In this document: in pieces, positions 20,858 through 31,408 of the stretch
Layout of the letters: each line of letters starts with the position of its first letter
Numbering within the stretch: the stretch's first letter is position 1
From: Penaeus vannamei
Lineage: Eukaryota > Arthropoda > Malacostraca > Decapoda > Penaeidae
Direction: 5' to 3'
Length of the DNA: 35,000 nucleotides
NCBI RefSeq assembly: GCF_042767895.1
Contig: NC_091571.1
Span: 30,199,955-30,234,954 of the forward strand
Position numbers and translations under genes: made by a program
The notes under the pieces: model-generated
The model's input: the letters and a program-made list of their open reading frames with translations, nothing else
Databases searched by the model: none
What the model was told of the DNA's origin: nothing

Positions 20858-21262
20858 CTCGCTCGCCCGCGACCATCCTTACTCATTTACTCAACCTTCA
20901 CTTGCCCTCAGCCCCGCCCGCGACTAACCTTACTCATTTACTCACCTGCGCTCGCCCTTAGCCCCGCCTGCGATCATCCTTACTCATTTACTCACCTTCG
21001 CTCGCCCTCAGCCCCGCCCGCGACCATCCTTACTCATTTACTCACCTTCGCTCGCCCTTAGCCCCGCCTGTGATCATCCTTACTCATTTACTCAACCTTC
21101 ATTCGCCCTCAGCCCCGCCCGCGACTAACCTTACTCATTTACTCACCTGCGCACGCCATTAGCCCCGCCCGCGACCATCCTTACTCATTTACTCACCTGC
21201 GCTCGCCCTTTGGCCCACCCGCGATCATCCTTACTCATTTATTCAACCTTCACTCGCCCTCG
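20858..21262. repeat. 50-bp satellite, eight copies
   Basis: The marker TTACTCATTTACTCA (ATTCA in the last copy) starts at 20879, 20930, 20980, 21030, 21080, 21131, 21181 and 21231, so units are 50 or 51 bp. Each carries a CTCGCCCT segment, AGCCCCGCC and a CGAyCATCC end. Copies 1, 5 and 8 share CAACCTTCA, while 1 and 5 also share CGACTAACC, which points to a four-unit higher-order repeat of about 201 bp. The minus strand reads TGAGTAAATGAGTAAGG in each unit. Confidence 0.95.
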
Positions 21263-21605
21263 CCCGTGTTATTGTGCACAAAGCTCGACCCAGCACAGAC
21301 GCGAGCCTCCCAACGTAAACAAACAAATGAACGGGCAAGCGACGGGCGGCCAGAATACAAACACACTGCGCCATTTATTTGTAATAGGTGTGTAACAAAT
21401 CTCGCCAAAAGCCACATTATGCTGACAGCTGTAACGGATGACGATACGATTCGCTCCGGGGTTGGTGATTATAGGATGCGAAGGGGAATAGGTAATAGAT
21501 ACGTCTTGATGTTTATTAGTTCGCTGTTTCTCCCACACCCGTATTCCGGCTCGCTTTAGCCCATTCGACGCCGCCGCTCTGTGACACCGACCAACGCACA
21601 CCCTA
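21263..21605. other. unique DNA, no gene seen
   Basis: Mixed composition. Frames of 61-110 codons overlap on both strands without splice support. Confidence 0.35.
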
Positions 21606-21620
21606 CCCCCCCCCCCCCCC
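21606..21620. repeat. C15 run
   Basis: Fifteen C followed by GCCCCCC. Confidence 0.95.
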
Positions 21621-21749
21621 GCCCCCCGCAGCCGCCGAGTCGAAGTTTTAAGTGTCTCGAGGCCCTTTCGAAGCGGTTCCGACTCTCATACGAGCGACGG
21701 CTTCGAAGTGTCCACCGCACTGAAGCAATAAGTTGTGCGGACATACGGG

Positions 21750-21945
21750 CTTAGGTGGACGGGGAAGGGGGTGGGAAGGGAGGGGTGGGGTGTGCGGAGT
21801 AGGGGGTGGGAGGGGAGGGGTCGTGGGGACTTGGGGGTGTTGGGGGAGTAAGTGGTTGGGGTGGATTTAGATAGATTAGGAGACGAGGAAGGAGGAAGGG
21901 GGGCTGGGAGGAGGTGGGGGAGGGGGAAAGCGGGAGAAAATAAAG
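21750..21945. repeat. G-rich tract with quadruplex potential
   Basis: More than a dozen GGG/GGGG runs with short spacers (GGGGAAGGGGGTGGGAAGGG type) on the plus strand. Confidence 0.75.
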
Positions 21946-22734
21946 TTCTAAATATACATTTCCATAAATACATGCGGTGTGTAAGGGCGGCGAATCAACA
22001 CAGGCCGTGACGTTGAATATGTGTGTTTGTGTGTGCGTGCGTGAGTGGCGGCGGCGAAGTTAACTTAGCCCTTAATTAACTTTGTTTTCTTTTCTCCGCT
22101 GAAATTCAAGTTTTGCGTTCAAAAATTCGATTTCTTTTTTTTTCACATCAAACAGCGTTATTTCCGAGCCCAGACATTTTTCTCTTTTCGTTACACAATC
22201 GTTTTCCTTCAAAGATTGGTGTATCGCCCAAAATTTCATTGTGAGATTCAGCTCCCACTTTGATTTAAAGAATGTCGCGAGAAACGCATTAAAATATATC
22301 AAAAGGAGAGAAATATGTCGGTTGAAATTATTTTCCATGGAACTTGTTAAGCATTTTTTGTCTCTGATTTATGGTCAGTGCTACACGGAAAGGTTTTTTG
22401 CTGCACCAGTGATATATTTGTCTTTTCTCGAGATAAATCAAATATTATTGGCGATATAACACTTAACGGGTTGGTGGTATATTCTCTCGGATCTTTTTTC
22501 GAGTAGCTGACGAGAAAGATATAATGAGAATGATGATGAATGTAATCATTTTCGAGAATATTCAAAGGAAGATTGGTGCATCAAAAGGGCATAATTTTTG
22601 GCTTTCTGATGTATGTGAAAATAGCGTCTCGTGCCTCTTGTAACACGTTTTTTTATGTCTATGTAAATAATTTACTCAAACAAACAAAAGCCCAACCACC
22701 TCCCGTCTCCTAGCGAACTCTCGCCACGCGTCCC
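21946..22734. other. AT-rich unique DNA, no gene seen
   Basis: Overlapping frames of 70-90 codons on both strands at 22070-22565 look ordinary in composition, but neither strand has flanking consensus splice sites. Confidence 0.3.
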
Positions 22735-22788
22735 ACCAGCAAACGTTTTGGGTGAATATCAGATATTCCGAATAACCAGCAAACGTTT
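22735..22788. repeat. hyphenated palindrome centred between 14-bp direct repeats
   Basis: ACCAGCAAACGTTT occurs exactly at 22735-22748 and 22775-22788. Midway lies GAATATC A GATATTC (22754-22768), a perfect 7-bp inverted repeat around one base. The palindrome centre (22761) coincides with the midpoint of the direct repeats to within a base. Confidence 0.8.
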
Positions 22789-22800
22789 CGAATACGACGA

Positions 22801-22918
22801 CGGGGGCGTGGTATATAGCAGTCCGCCTAACGTTTCCGACCGAGGGCAGAGTAACGGTAGGAGAGACTTAATGGGCGAGGTGCGTCACGTCGGACTGCGG
22901 TTCTGACGTGCGGTTCTG
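22801..22918 (+). promoter_or_regulatory. GC-box and TATA-like element
   Basis: GGGGGCGTGG (22802-22811) fits KLF/Sp1 sites and abuts TATATA at 22812-22817. GCGTCACGTC (22882-22891) is bZIP-like, and TGCGGTTCTG is duplicated at 22896 and 22909. No initiator lies at the usual distance. The first downstream ATG (22871) opens an 11-codon frame. Confidence 0.22.
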
Positions 22919-23019
22919 GCGGGTCGGGTCTCAGCTGGGGAGGACGCCGTGCTTGCCTTGCCTTGGGGTTCCGTTGAATGGATCGTTTGGGGTGAATTTG
23001 TCAGCCTAATGGGTTACCT

Positions 23020-23180
23020 GGAAGGGAGGGAAGGAGGGAGGGAGGGAGGACGTTAATATGGAAGGGAGGGAAGGAGGAATGGATTGGGGAAAGGAAAATA
23101 GGATAAGAGAGAGAATGAGACAGAGACAGAAAGTGCGCGTATGAGAAAGAGAAGAGAGAATGAAAAAGATAAAAAAAATA
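23020..23180. repeat. GGGA/GAAA purine tract
   Basis: Begins with GGGAGGGAAGGA units and becomes A-rich. On the minus strand its left end is a very strong acceptor-like CCTTCCAG, but all three frames stop within five codons. Confidence 0.75.
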
Positions 23181-23864
23181 AAGGCAGAAAATGTATTTGA
23201 GAGAGAAACACATTGCTGAAGATGTAGATTTTGATGAAAGAACTTAACGAGGTGGATCGTCGCCATAGATACAAAAGCAACACATTTATTTTCTCTCCGC
23301 TGTAAGGTTGGAACGTGGCATGCGTGGTTCTGTTCGGGGGTTCAGTAAGAGTCCAGCAAGGGAGAGGGTAGGTTCATCGTAAGCAGGTAGGGGGTCACCT
23401 ATACTTAGTTGACCTTTTGACCTTTATAAGGGGAAGGAAAGGGCCGCGGCACGACTGTATTTTAAGCACGAACATTTCTACGCCGGGGATATTTTTATGC
23501 TGTTTAAGAATGGAATGCGGCGTGCGACAGCAATTGGATTCTCGCTTTCCCTCGCGCATGTAAGAGGAGGAGTATTGCTCATCTGAAATGTGATTAATGT
23601 TCCGTAATGGAATATTGATGTTTAATAATGGGAATATTTATTCAATTTGCATCTAGTTTTAGTAAGTCGTAGCTTGAAATTGCATCACACTGCGCGTTAA
23701 AAGAGCGAACGCGGACGTCAGTGCGAAGTGTCAGTCACTCCGACCACCCGGAACTGACACAATTTATACAAAGGAAATAGTTGGGTAAAGAAACAAAATA
23801 ACAATAAATAGTGTTTAAACAAGTAAAACATCATAGATCGCGTTCGTGCCGCCCCCGTCCCCAG
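23181..23864. other. unique DNA, no gene seen
   Basis: AT-leaning sequence between a purine tract and the GC-rich exon candidate. Nothing further supported. Confidence 0.35.
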
Positions 23865-24012
23865 CCGCCCCTAGAACGGCGTCCCCGCGACCGTCGCCTC
23901 GGCCGGACGGAGAAGAGCCCCTGTGGTCATTCCAGGAGCCATTTCCGGCAAACCGTTCCCTTCAGATCGATGGCCGTGCTTCTACACCGGATCCCTGGCA
24001 GCCGGAAGGAAG
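23865..24012 (+). other. candidate GC-rich internal exon
   Basis: The acceptor GTGCCGCCCCCGTCCCCAG is followed by 148 GC-rich bases ending AAG then GTAGGC. After two leading bases, one frame without ATG is open for 48 codons. It starts Pro/Ser-rich (APRTASPRPSPRPDGEEP) and then becomes mixed (LWSFQEPFPANRSLQIDG). A second frame is also open, and the minus strand has its own acceptor-like site at the right end, so this is uncertain. The donor lies in an 11-bp triplication. Confidence 0.22.
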
Positions 24013-24041
24013 GTAGGCCGAAGGTAGGCCGAAGGTAGGCC
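24009..24041. repeat. 11-bp tandem triplication
   Basis: GAAGGTAGGCC three times in exact tandem. Each copy carries the same AAG/GTAGGC donor-like sequence. Confidence 0.95.
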
Positions 24042-24857
24042 TAGCACGGATCTGCTCACTGCTAGCTGAGTAAGATTGAAGAGAAGAGCAAGCGAGAGAT
24101 ATTTCCTCGTTCCTTTTGCCTTGTTTATTTTGGGCTATGTTGCTCTCGCTTGTTGTTGGTAACAGATGTCGTAAGGAAAGGCGAAGAACATAATTGGTTG
24201 AAACTTAAATCATGTGAAATATGATACAGTTCGCATTTAGCAGTCAAAAAAGAGAGAGAAAAAAAGAAAAAGATTTCAGTTATGTGACGAGGAAACGTAA
24301 GGCGTCCGGTGTCTTGTTTTTGTGTCCGAGGGAAGCGCCGAAAGAAATGCTGATTCACTTACTAATTATTTCTACTGCATTCACTGCCTTCTCTTTTGCC
24401 AGAAACCCATTACACTTTTTTTATTATTCAATCTGACTTCGTGCGGTTGAATCATCATTTTCTTCGTTTTCTCTACTAAATGTAAATCCAAAATTCCAAC
24501 AATATTTGTTTATGGCAGTCCAGTATAAACCATCTAATTAAAACAGCGTTGCAAACGTAATGGTAAATGGAAACCACTTTGCCAAGTCCAGAGCGTTCAA
24601 ATATGTTAATGATAATGATAAATATTACTAAAATCATTTAATGCCTATACCTTCTTTTTCGCTTCCTTGCACGAATCACAAACGAAACGGAAAAATGGAA
24701 GAGGAAAGAGGACGACTCGAAAAGATAACAGGAACGCTACAGTATCTAAAATATAAAAGAAATTACAGTTATTATTCCAACGTCATGAATATTGAAATGG
24801 CCTTTGTTTCCTTGGCCTGAGATGAAAGGGATGGCGGCTTGTAAAATGTTCCATCCG
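24042..24857. other. AT-rich unique DNA, no gene seen
   Basis: An acceptor-like CCTTCTCTTTTGCCAG ends at 24404, but frames after it stop without a consensus donor. A short A/G tract lies at 24247-24275. Confidence 0.35.
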
Positions 24858-24960
24858 GTGAGGAAGCGAAGGAGAGAGAAAGATAAGAGGGAGAATAAAG
24901 AAGGAGAAAAGAAAAGAGGAAAAGGAAAAAGGGAAAAGAAGAAGAAGAAGAAAACGCAAG
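24858..24960. repeat. GAA/GGA purine tract
   Basis: A/G-only stretch dominated by GAAAAGG and GAAGAA units. Confidence 0.75.
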
Positions 24961-25363
24961 ACAACGCATCCCCAAGGGAATTGGAGGAGGGCGAAGAACT
25001 GAATTACGTAAGGAAGAAAGACAGCGACAAATGACATTACAAATAGGAACGAAAGGATAAAATGATAAAACGAAAACAAAAGAAACACGGAATAAGGACC
25101 AAATAAGAAAGGGTTCGCCGACGGCCAGACGAAGAAGTTTCCGAAACAGAATAAAAAACAAAAAACAAATAACCCAAGGAAAGAGTAAGTGTATAGAACC
25201 AGCCGACGGTTCTGGCGAGATCCTCCTAAATTGCGGTTCCTGACAATGCGATGCAGTTCCCACAATTTACATGATTACCTGCCTATGATATGCCATTACT
25301 CTCCGTAAGACTCTTCGTACATGCCAAGTCCATACTGTGACCGTAATGCATTATGTATTTCAC

Positions 25364-25365
<2 letters not shown>
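24961..25365. other. A-rich unique DNA, no gene seen
   Basis: The minus-strand frames of about 160 codons (25265-24772) are Phe/Leu/Ser-rich complements of A/G-rich DNA and have no recognisable domain. Confidence 0.35.
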
Positions 25366-25397
<32 letters not shown>

Positions 25398-25405
25398 GGG
25401 GGGGG
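25366..25405. repeat. T31 G9 homopolymer pair
   Basis: Thirty-one T directly followed by nine G. On the minus strand this is C9 A31, with AATAAA about 30 bases upstream of the A run. Confidence 0.95.
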
Positions 25406-25699
25406 CTTTTTTGTTGTTTATTTGATTTTGTTATGTATGGTGTTTTTCGTGGTTAAGATGTCTTGTCTTTAGCTTTTATTTCCCCTCTTTGTTTTTCCTT
25501 TCTTGTGTGTGTGTTTCCTCCATTTTCTTTGCATTTAACGGTATTCTATTACATAATTCCTATTTTTTCTTCGCTTCTTCATGTCCTTCAGATATTTCTT
25601 CTCCGTTGTCTTTGGGAGTCCTGCTGCGTCCAGAGGTCACCGCTTTGTTTTGTACTCAACTCGAGCCATTTCCTGTTTGCGTCATCTCTTCTTCCTTTT

Positions 25700-25960
25700 T
25701 ATCTGAACTTCCCTCCTCCTCCTCCTCCTCCTTCACTACGCCCTCACCCCCCACCCTGACCCCTAATCCCCACCCTCACCCCTACCCCAACTCTAACCCC
25801 AAATCCCCACCCACCCCCACCCTGTCCCCCTAATCCCCACCCCAACCCTCCCCCACCCCCCTACCCTGACCACTTATCCCCCCACCCTACCCTGACCCCT
25901 AATCCCCCCTCCCCCCTCACTCAGCCTCCCTCCTCTTCCTCCTCCTCCTCCTCCTCCTCC
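25700..25960. repeat. C-rich degenerate minisatellite
   Basis: CCT triplets at 25713-25733, then four loose copies of ACCCTGACCCCTAATCCCC near 25755, 25820, 25863 and 25888, and another CCT run at 25936-25961. Numerous C runs of four or more on one strand give i-motif/quadruplex potential. CCTAA resembles the arthropod telomere unit but is not in tandem. Confidence 0.75.
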
Positions 25961-26172
25961 TTCCCCCGCCGCTTCCTCCACACGTCCGCCTCTTCTCTCT
26001 TCCCATGTCGTATTTCCTGTAACACTTTTCCTCCTCGTGTTTTTCCTCAAAGGCAGCAATTCTGGGATTATTTCCATTTTTCGGGCCTGTTGCCTCCCAG
26101 TCCGGGGGGATTGGTAACGTTATTACAGTCGATTGGATGTTATTATTGTCTCTATTTTCAGACTGTGTATAT

Positions 26173-26290
<118 letters not shown>

Positions 26291-26341
26291 TGAAGCGTGG
26301 TTCGAGGAAAAACAATATTTTGGTGCAGGAGAATTAAACAT

Positions 26342-26823
26342 TTTATTTTACAATTACTGAAAAAAGTAATCGATATTTAAAAATATAGATAAAATACGCA
26401 GGCTTTACAAAATGCGTGGCTCTTCCTCTGAACTCTTTTTGAGTCTATATCTGAAAAACGAAAAAGGAACTGGGTATCGAACAGAGCAAGAAAGAGAGCA
26501 GGAGACGATGCCTTACCTGAGTCCGATTCCAGCTCCGTGCCCCACCGATCGCAGGTCCTGAGAAAGGGAAAAGGAAATCGGTTAATGGGAAGATAGAAAC
26601 TAAACGCATTAATGGAATTGAATAAAACTTCGAATTATTCTCCCACAATAAAGGGAAATACACTTTCCTCTCTCTCTCGCCGTCGCCTTAGGAAAGGAAC
26701 TTAATTGGCACGCGCGAAACTGCTAAAAATTATTTATTGACTTTAAAGCAATACCTGTATCTTTTGCAAATAACTGCCATGAGTCGGGTTTATATTTATA
26801 GAAAAGGCGTTTCTTATTCTTCT
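26342..26823 (-). CDS. candidate gene 3' end: three exons and poly(A) signal
   Basis: Exon A (26823-26755): acceptor after CTGTATCCTTATCAAAG, donor CAG then GTATTG. Exon B (26557-26517, 41 nt): acceptor CGATTTCCTTTTCCCTTTCTCAG with a TTAAC branch-like site about 24 bases up, donor CTCAG then GTAAGG. Exon C begins at 26450 after a 66-base intron ending TCCTTTTTCGTTTTTCAG. In one frame all three join in phase: RRIRNAFSININPTHGSYLQ (A, plus three residues), DLRSVGHGAGIGL (B), then YRLKKSSEEEPRIL and TAA at 26407-26405. AATAAA lies at 26347-26342, 58 bases past the stop. A second frame is open through A and B but stops at the second codon of C. The reading is short and hydrophilic, and no family is recognised. 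Upstream exons were not found. Confidence 0.35.
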
Positions 26824-27111
26824 CTTTGATAAGGATACAGATAGTTCAAAGAATGGCTAGTAAGAGAGATATTACTTTTCTTTTAATTACACACAAATCA
26901 TGAAAGATAGCAAAGAAGAGGAAGCCGATTTAAAGCTGATAGTAGATTCTCCTCATATAGAATAAAAAATCCCTAACGTGTAGAGACCCCCCCACCAAAG
27001 AGAGAGAGAGAGAAAAGAGAAAGAGAGAGATGGAAGGGAAAAAATGCCAGCCATCCAAGTCTCAGCATTTGTCAGCTGCATAGGATCGCCGGGATATCTG
27101 AGATCTGGCGA
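26824..27111. other. unique DNA and short GA run
   Basis: A GA-rich stretch lies at 26999-27031. On the minus strand it forms a pyrimidine tract ending TCTACACGTTAG (about 26975), followed by 24 open codons without a good donor. Confidence 0.3.
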
Positions 27112-27171
27112 TAGAGGAAGGGAGGAGGAGGAAGGGGGCAGGAGGAGGAGGAGGAGGAGGAGGAGGAGGAG
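27112..27171. repeat. (GGA)n microsatellite
   Basis: About ten consecutive GGA triplets (27141-27170) with degenerate units before them. Confidence 0.85.
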
Positions 27172-28277
<1,106 letters not shown>

Positions 28278-28431
28278 CAGACGCAACTTCACACACAAGC
28301 CCAACACCAGATGATATTTTTTGGCGAAGAGCTCAAAGAGGCTCGGGTCTATTCTCTCCAGACTGCTTTAAGGAGACTCTCCACGCCGAGTTCTCTCCCT
28401 CTCCTCCGCCCTCTCCTCTGGACGTGAGGAT

Positions 28432-28490
28432 AGGACGTCCTGGGTACTCCAAGGTGTCCCTAGGTAGACGCCGAGCTACTTGGGACACCT
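28432..28490. other. palindrome and imperfect 15-16-bp stem-loop
   Basis: AGGACGTCCT (28432-28441) is a perfect palindrome. Next to it AGGTGTCCC (28452-28460) pairs exactly with GGGACACCT (28482-28490). The inner TAGGTAG/CTACTT extends the stem with one bulge and leaves loop ACGCCGAG. Confidence 0.7.
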
Positions 28491-28632
28491 CACAGTCGGC
28501 ACGAAGGTGATTACAAAGGAGGGCAGGACCCCGGGGCAGGCGGGGGGGGGGCGCTTAGGACAAGGAGGATTGGGAGTTCTTGGGAGGGATTGGTAGGATG
28601 TCATTTAGGATTTTGGGATGTGGGTGGCGGTA

Positions 28633-28739
28633 CTGTTTACTTTTGCTCTATTGCGTGTTTTGTTTACTGTTGTTTTCCGTTGTGTTTTAAACTTTGTTGA
28701 TTCTGTTGTTTACTGTCATTCTTTGGTAGTTTTGTTTAC
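28633..28739 (+). promoter_or_regulatory. cluster of forkhead/FOXO elements
   Basis: TGTTTAC occurs at 28634, 28661, 28707 and 28733, all in the same orientation. The last three are preceded by T, giving the exact FOXO/DAF-16 element TTGTTTAC three times in 80 bases. A related TATTTAC follows near 28750. The stretch is T-rich, which raises the chance of such matches. Confidence 0.35.
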
Positions 28740-28759
28740 TTATTATTAGTGTTATTTAC

Positions 28760-29721
28760 TGTCATATTATTTTTATTTTTGTTCTGTTTATCGTTATGTT
28801 ATTGAAAGTTTCGTTTTATTAACCGTTATCTTGACCTGCATCAGGAGTTCGCTGCCCGTCTGTCGCGTTTAAAGCTTCTTTATGGATTTTCACTCGAGCA
28901 TGATTGGCTGCAAATGAACGGGATTATTTGCTTAGTGCAAACTAATACAGCGATGGATCCCGTGATTGATTATATCCGCACCTGCCTATGCTATACACCT
29001 TTCCATTTTCGTTATTTGAAAGTAAATAAAAGGTTTGCGAATAAGTTGTGCGAAAGAGGAACGGAGAAAGAAACTCTCAACAGGACATTTTCCAAACATT
29101 TGATCACTTGGTCTGAGATATTTTACTTTGCGACCTTCGGGTCTTTGGGAAAGTTTGAGAGGTTTTGCGAGCAGGAGAAACGGCAGAAGAAAGGAAAGAG
29201 AAAAAAAACTAAATTAAATTGAAGTATGGCACGAGTTAACGTTAAAAAAGTTCATGTTGTGAGGTTCGATGTAGACGATTCAGTGTTGGGCAGAACATGT
29301 CGCATTACCGTCTTTGACTCGGTCCAATATCCTTAACCAGAAAGAATCTATTTGCATTGCCATGGCATCCGCTTTCTTCTGCGGGCTCCTTGGGCGTGAA
29401 TTACCTTCCATTAATGTCAGCATAGTTGTGGGTCGGTTTTTTGCAATCCTTTTTCTGCAAGGAGCGAAATAGTGATGATGCGCGCGCACGCGTTCTCATC
29501 TGCACAGTAAAATACGTAGCATGTATATATATATATTTATTTTTTTGTATGAAGTCTTGGGCGAACTAGGTTCTCTTGAATAAAAGTTTCCTTTTACTTT
29601 TTAGGAAGCGGAAGTTTGAAAATGCAGTTATGAAACAATTTGCACGCGAAAAGTTACGTTGAGCAGGCACAGCTCGGGTATAATAAGGATTTCATTAGAA
29701 TCTGCCCTTAGATCATCCGTA
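28760..29721. other. unique DNA with an unassigned 102-codon frame
   Basis: The plus-strand frame 28914-29222 (begins MNGIICLVQTNTAMDPVIDY, Lys/Arg-rich end) is not repeat-derived, but it has no splice signals, promoter or recognised domain. A minus-strand frame at 29489-29280 is similar. Chance is the simplest reading for both. Confidence 0.25.
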
Positions 29722-29755
29722 AGAATGTCGCCGGGATGGTCCCCGGTGCCATTCT
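29722..29755. other. compact stem-loop
   Basis: AGAATG, a mismatch, two weak pairs and CCGGG on the left mirror CCCGG and CATTCT on the right, around loop ATGGTC. About thirteen pairs in 34 bases. Confidence 0.55.
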
Positions 29756-30127
29756 AGAGCCGGACCTTTAAATCAGCACTCGGTGAAAATCACAGAACCC
29801 AGAGAATCAAAACGAAAAATTATAATAAAGTCGCAGTTCTTCCAAATATTTTGATTACACAGACGCAAAAAAAAAAGAGTTGCCGCCAGTCGCCAGACGA
29901 ATTTCAAAGCTCTGCCGACCGAACCATCTATAATGAGATTTCCAAAATGCGATTTAATTTAGAGACGGATTCCTTCCAGTGTTGCAGAGTTTAGTTTGGC
30001 AAAGTGGCGGCTCGTTGGCAGCATTTTACTTAGTCATATTTTAAGCTCGGCCTTTTAATGACTCGTTGACGGACTTTGGGATGTGACCTTCTTAATAATC
30101 TCGACTGTGCTTGTTCCCTTTAATAAA
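29756..30127. other. unique DNA, no gene seen
   Basis: AT-leaning. A short A10 run lies at 29868-29877. No supported feature. Confidence 0.35.
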
Positions 30128-30221
30128 GCTTGCTCCTTGAAACTTTTTATTCTCGTCTGTTTTATTTCTCTTTTTTCCCTTCCTCTTCTTCTTCTTTCTT
30201 CTGTTTCGGTGTTTTACGAAG

Positions 30222-30325
30222 TCTGGGAGTTCTTGCGTGAATCAGGATTGCACAAAGACCGAAGTTGGAATTGTCATTTGAAGAAAAAAAAAAGTTCATT
30301 AGCGTACGGAGGAAGGAGCGAGTGA
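30222..30325 (+). other. weak terminal-exon candidate after a pyrimidine tract
   Basis: A T/C-rich stretch (about 30140-30212) ends TTTTACGAAG. The following frame starts WEFLRESGLHKDRSWNCHLK, runs through an A10 run (Lys) and stops at 30325. There is no donor and no poly(A) signal. Confidence 0.12.
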
Positions 30326-30449
30326 GATGAGCGTCGACATAAACATGATGATTGACGATGGAGGACGTCGAGGGAGGGAAGGCGGCGTCGAGAGAGGACT
30401 TCGCCTGCCGCCGGGGTCGAGGGTGTGTGCACGAGTCGTAGTGTATCTG

Positions 30450-30600
<151 letters not shown>

Positions 30601-31206
30601 GGTTGTTAATTGTGTACGTGATTTAAAAGAATCATAATTGTAAATTGACAATATCATATCTTTTACCTAATTTGGCCAAATCGTTTTACCGGGAGCTACT
30701 TGTCATGCATGAGGCATACACAGCCAAAGGGACGTGTATTTGTTCGCTGCCTCTCCTTTGTCGTCAAACGAGTAAGAATCCACTTTTATAATTCATCGTT
30801 TTTCCTAAACAAATTTGAAAAGCAGAGCACCCTTTTTAACGAAATGTTCCAACCATGCGTTCTTGAATTGCATAAAGACTCTATTAGTGAATTGCAGGGA
30901 GATTGCAAAGGGTGTTGCAGGGGCAGAACACACGGAGGGCGAGGCGTATGCGAGCAGGAACGCCCTTAAAGGCTTGTTTGGGTTCGGCGTCGGGGTGTAA
31001 CAGCCTCCTGCGTTTGTATTCATTGGTCGGTCTGCGGCCCCGACTCTATAATGTATATTCATATTTAACGGCAGCGCCAAGGGGGGGGGGGTATACGCTC
31101 GCGTTGTGTCGTGACTGGATCGCTCGGTCTTTCTGTTTTGTATTTTTGGTTCTATTTCCGTTGTGGGTTGGGCTGTGTGTTCGCCCTTCTATATTGTTTT
31201 AGGTCT
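30601..31206. other. unique DNA, no gene seen
   Basis: Contains a G11 run (31081-31091). Frames of about 60-100 codons overlap on both strands without support. Confidence 0.35.
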
Positions 31207-31345
31207 GGGTTGCCTGTCGCTGTATCTGTCTACGTCTCTCTCGCTCTCTCTTTTGCTCTTTCTCTCTCTCTCTCGCTCTCTTTTTCCCCTTTTCCGCTCT
31301 CTCTCCTTCTCCCTCTCACCTCTCTCTCTCGACACATATGCCTCC
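31207..31345. repeat. CT-rich tract
   Basis: TCTCTC and CTTTTC units, imperfect. Confidence 0.75.
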
Positions 31346-31408
31346 CTCCCTCATTCCTTTCCTCAATGCTCCCCCTTCCCTGCCCCCCACCTCCCCCTCC
31401 CCCTCCCC

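Noticed and set aside
20858..21262. CRISPR-like regular array
   Set aside because: Units are contiguous 50-bp repeats without unique spacers, in eukaryotic-type DNA. It is a satellite.
22980..23020. Very strong minus-strand acceptor (CCCTCCCTTCCAG)
   Set aside because: All three frames after it stop within five codons, so it is a decoy made by the purine tract.
29455..29510. Acceptor-like CAATCCTTTTTCTGCAAG followed by 15 open codons
   Set aside because: The donor (ACA then GTAAAA) is weak and the frame then enters CG and AT repeats.
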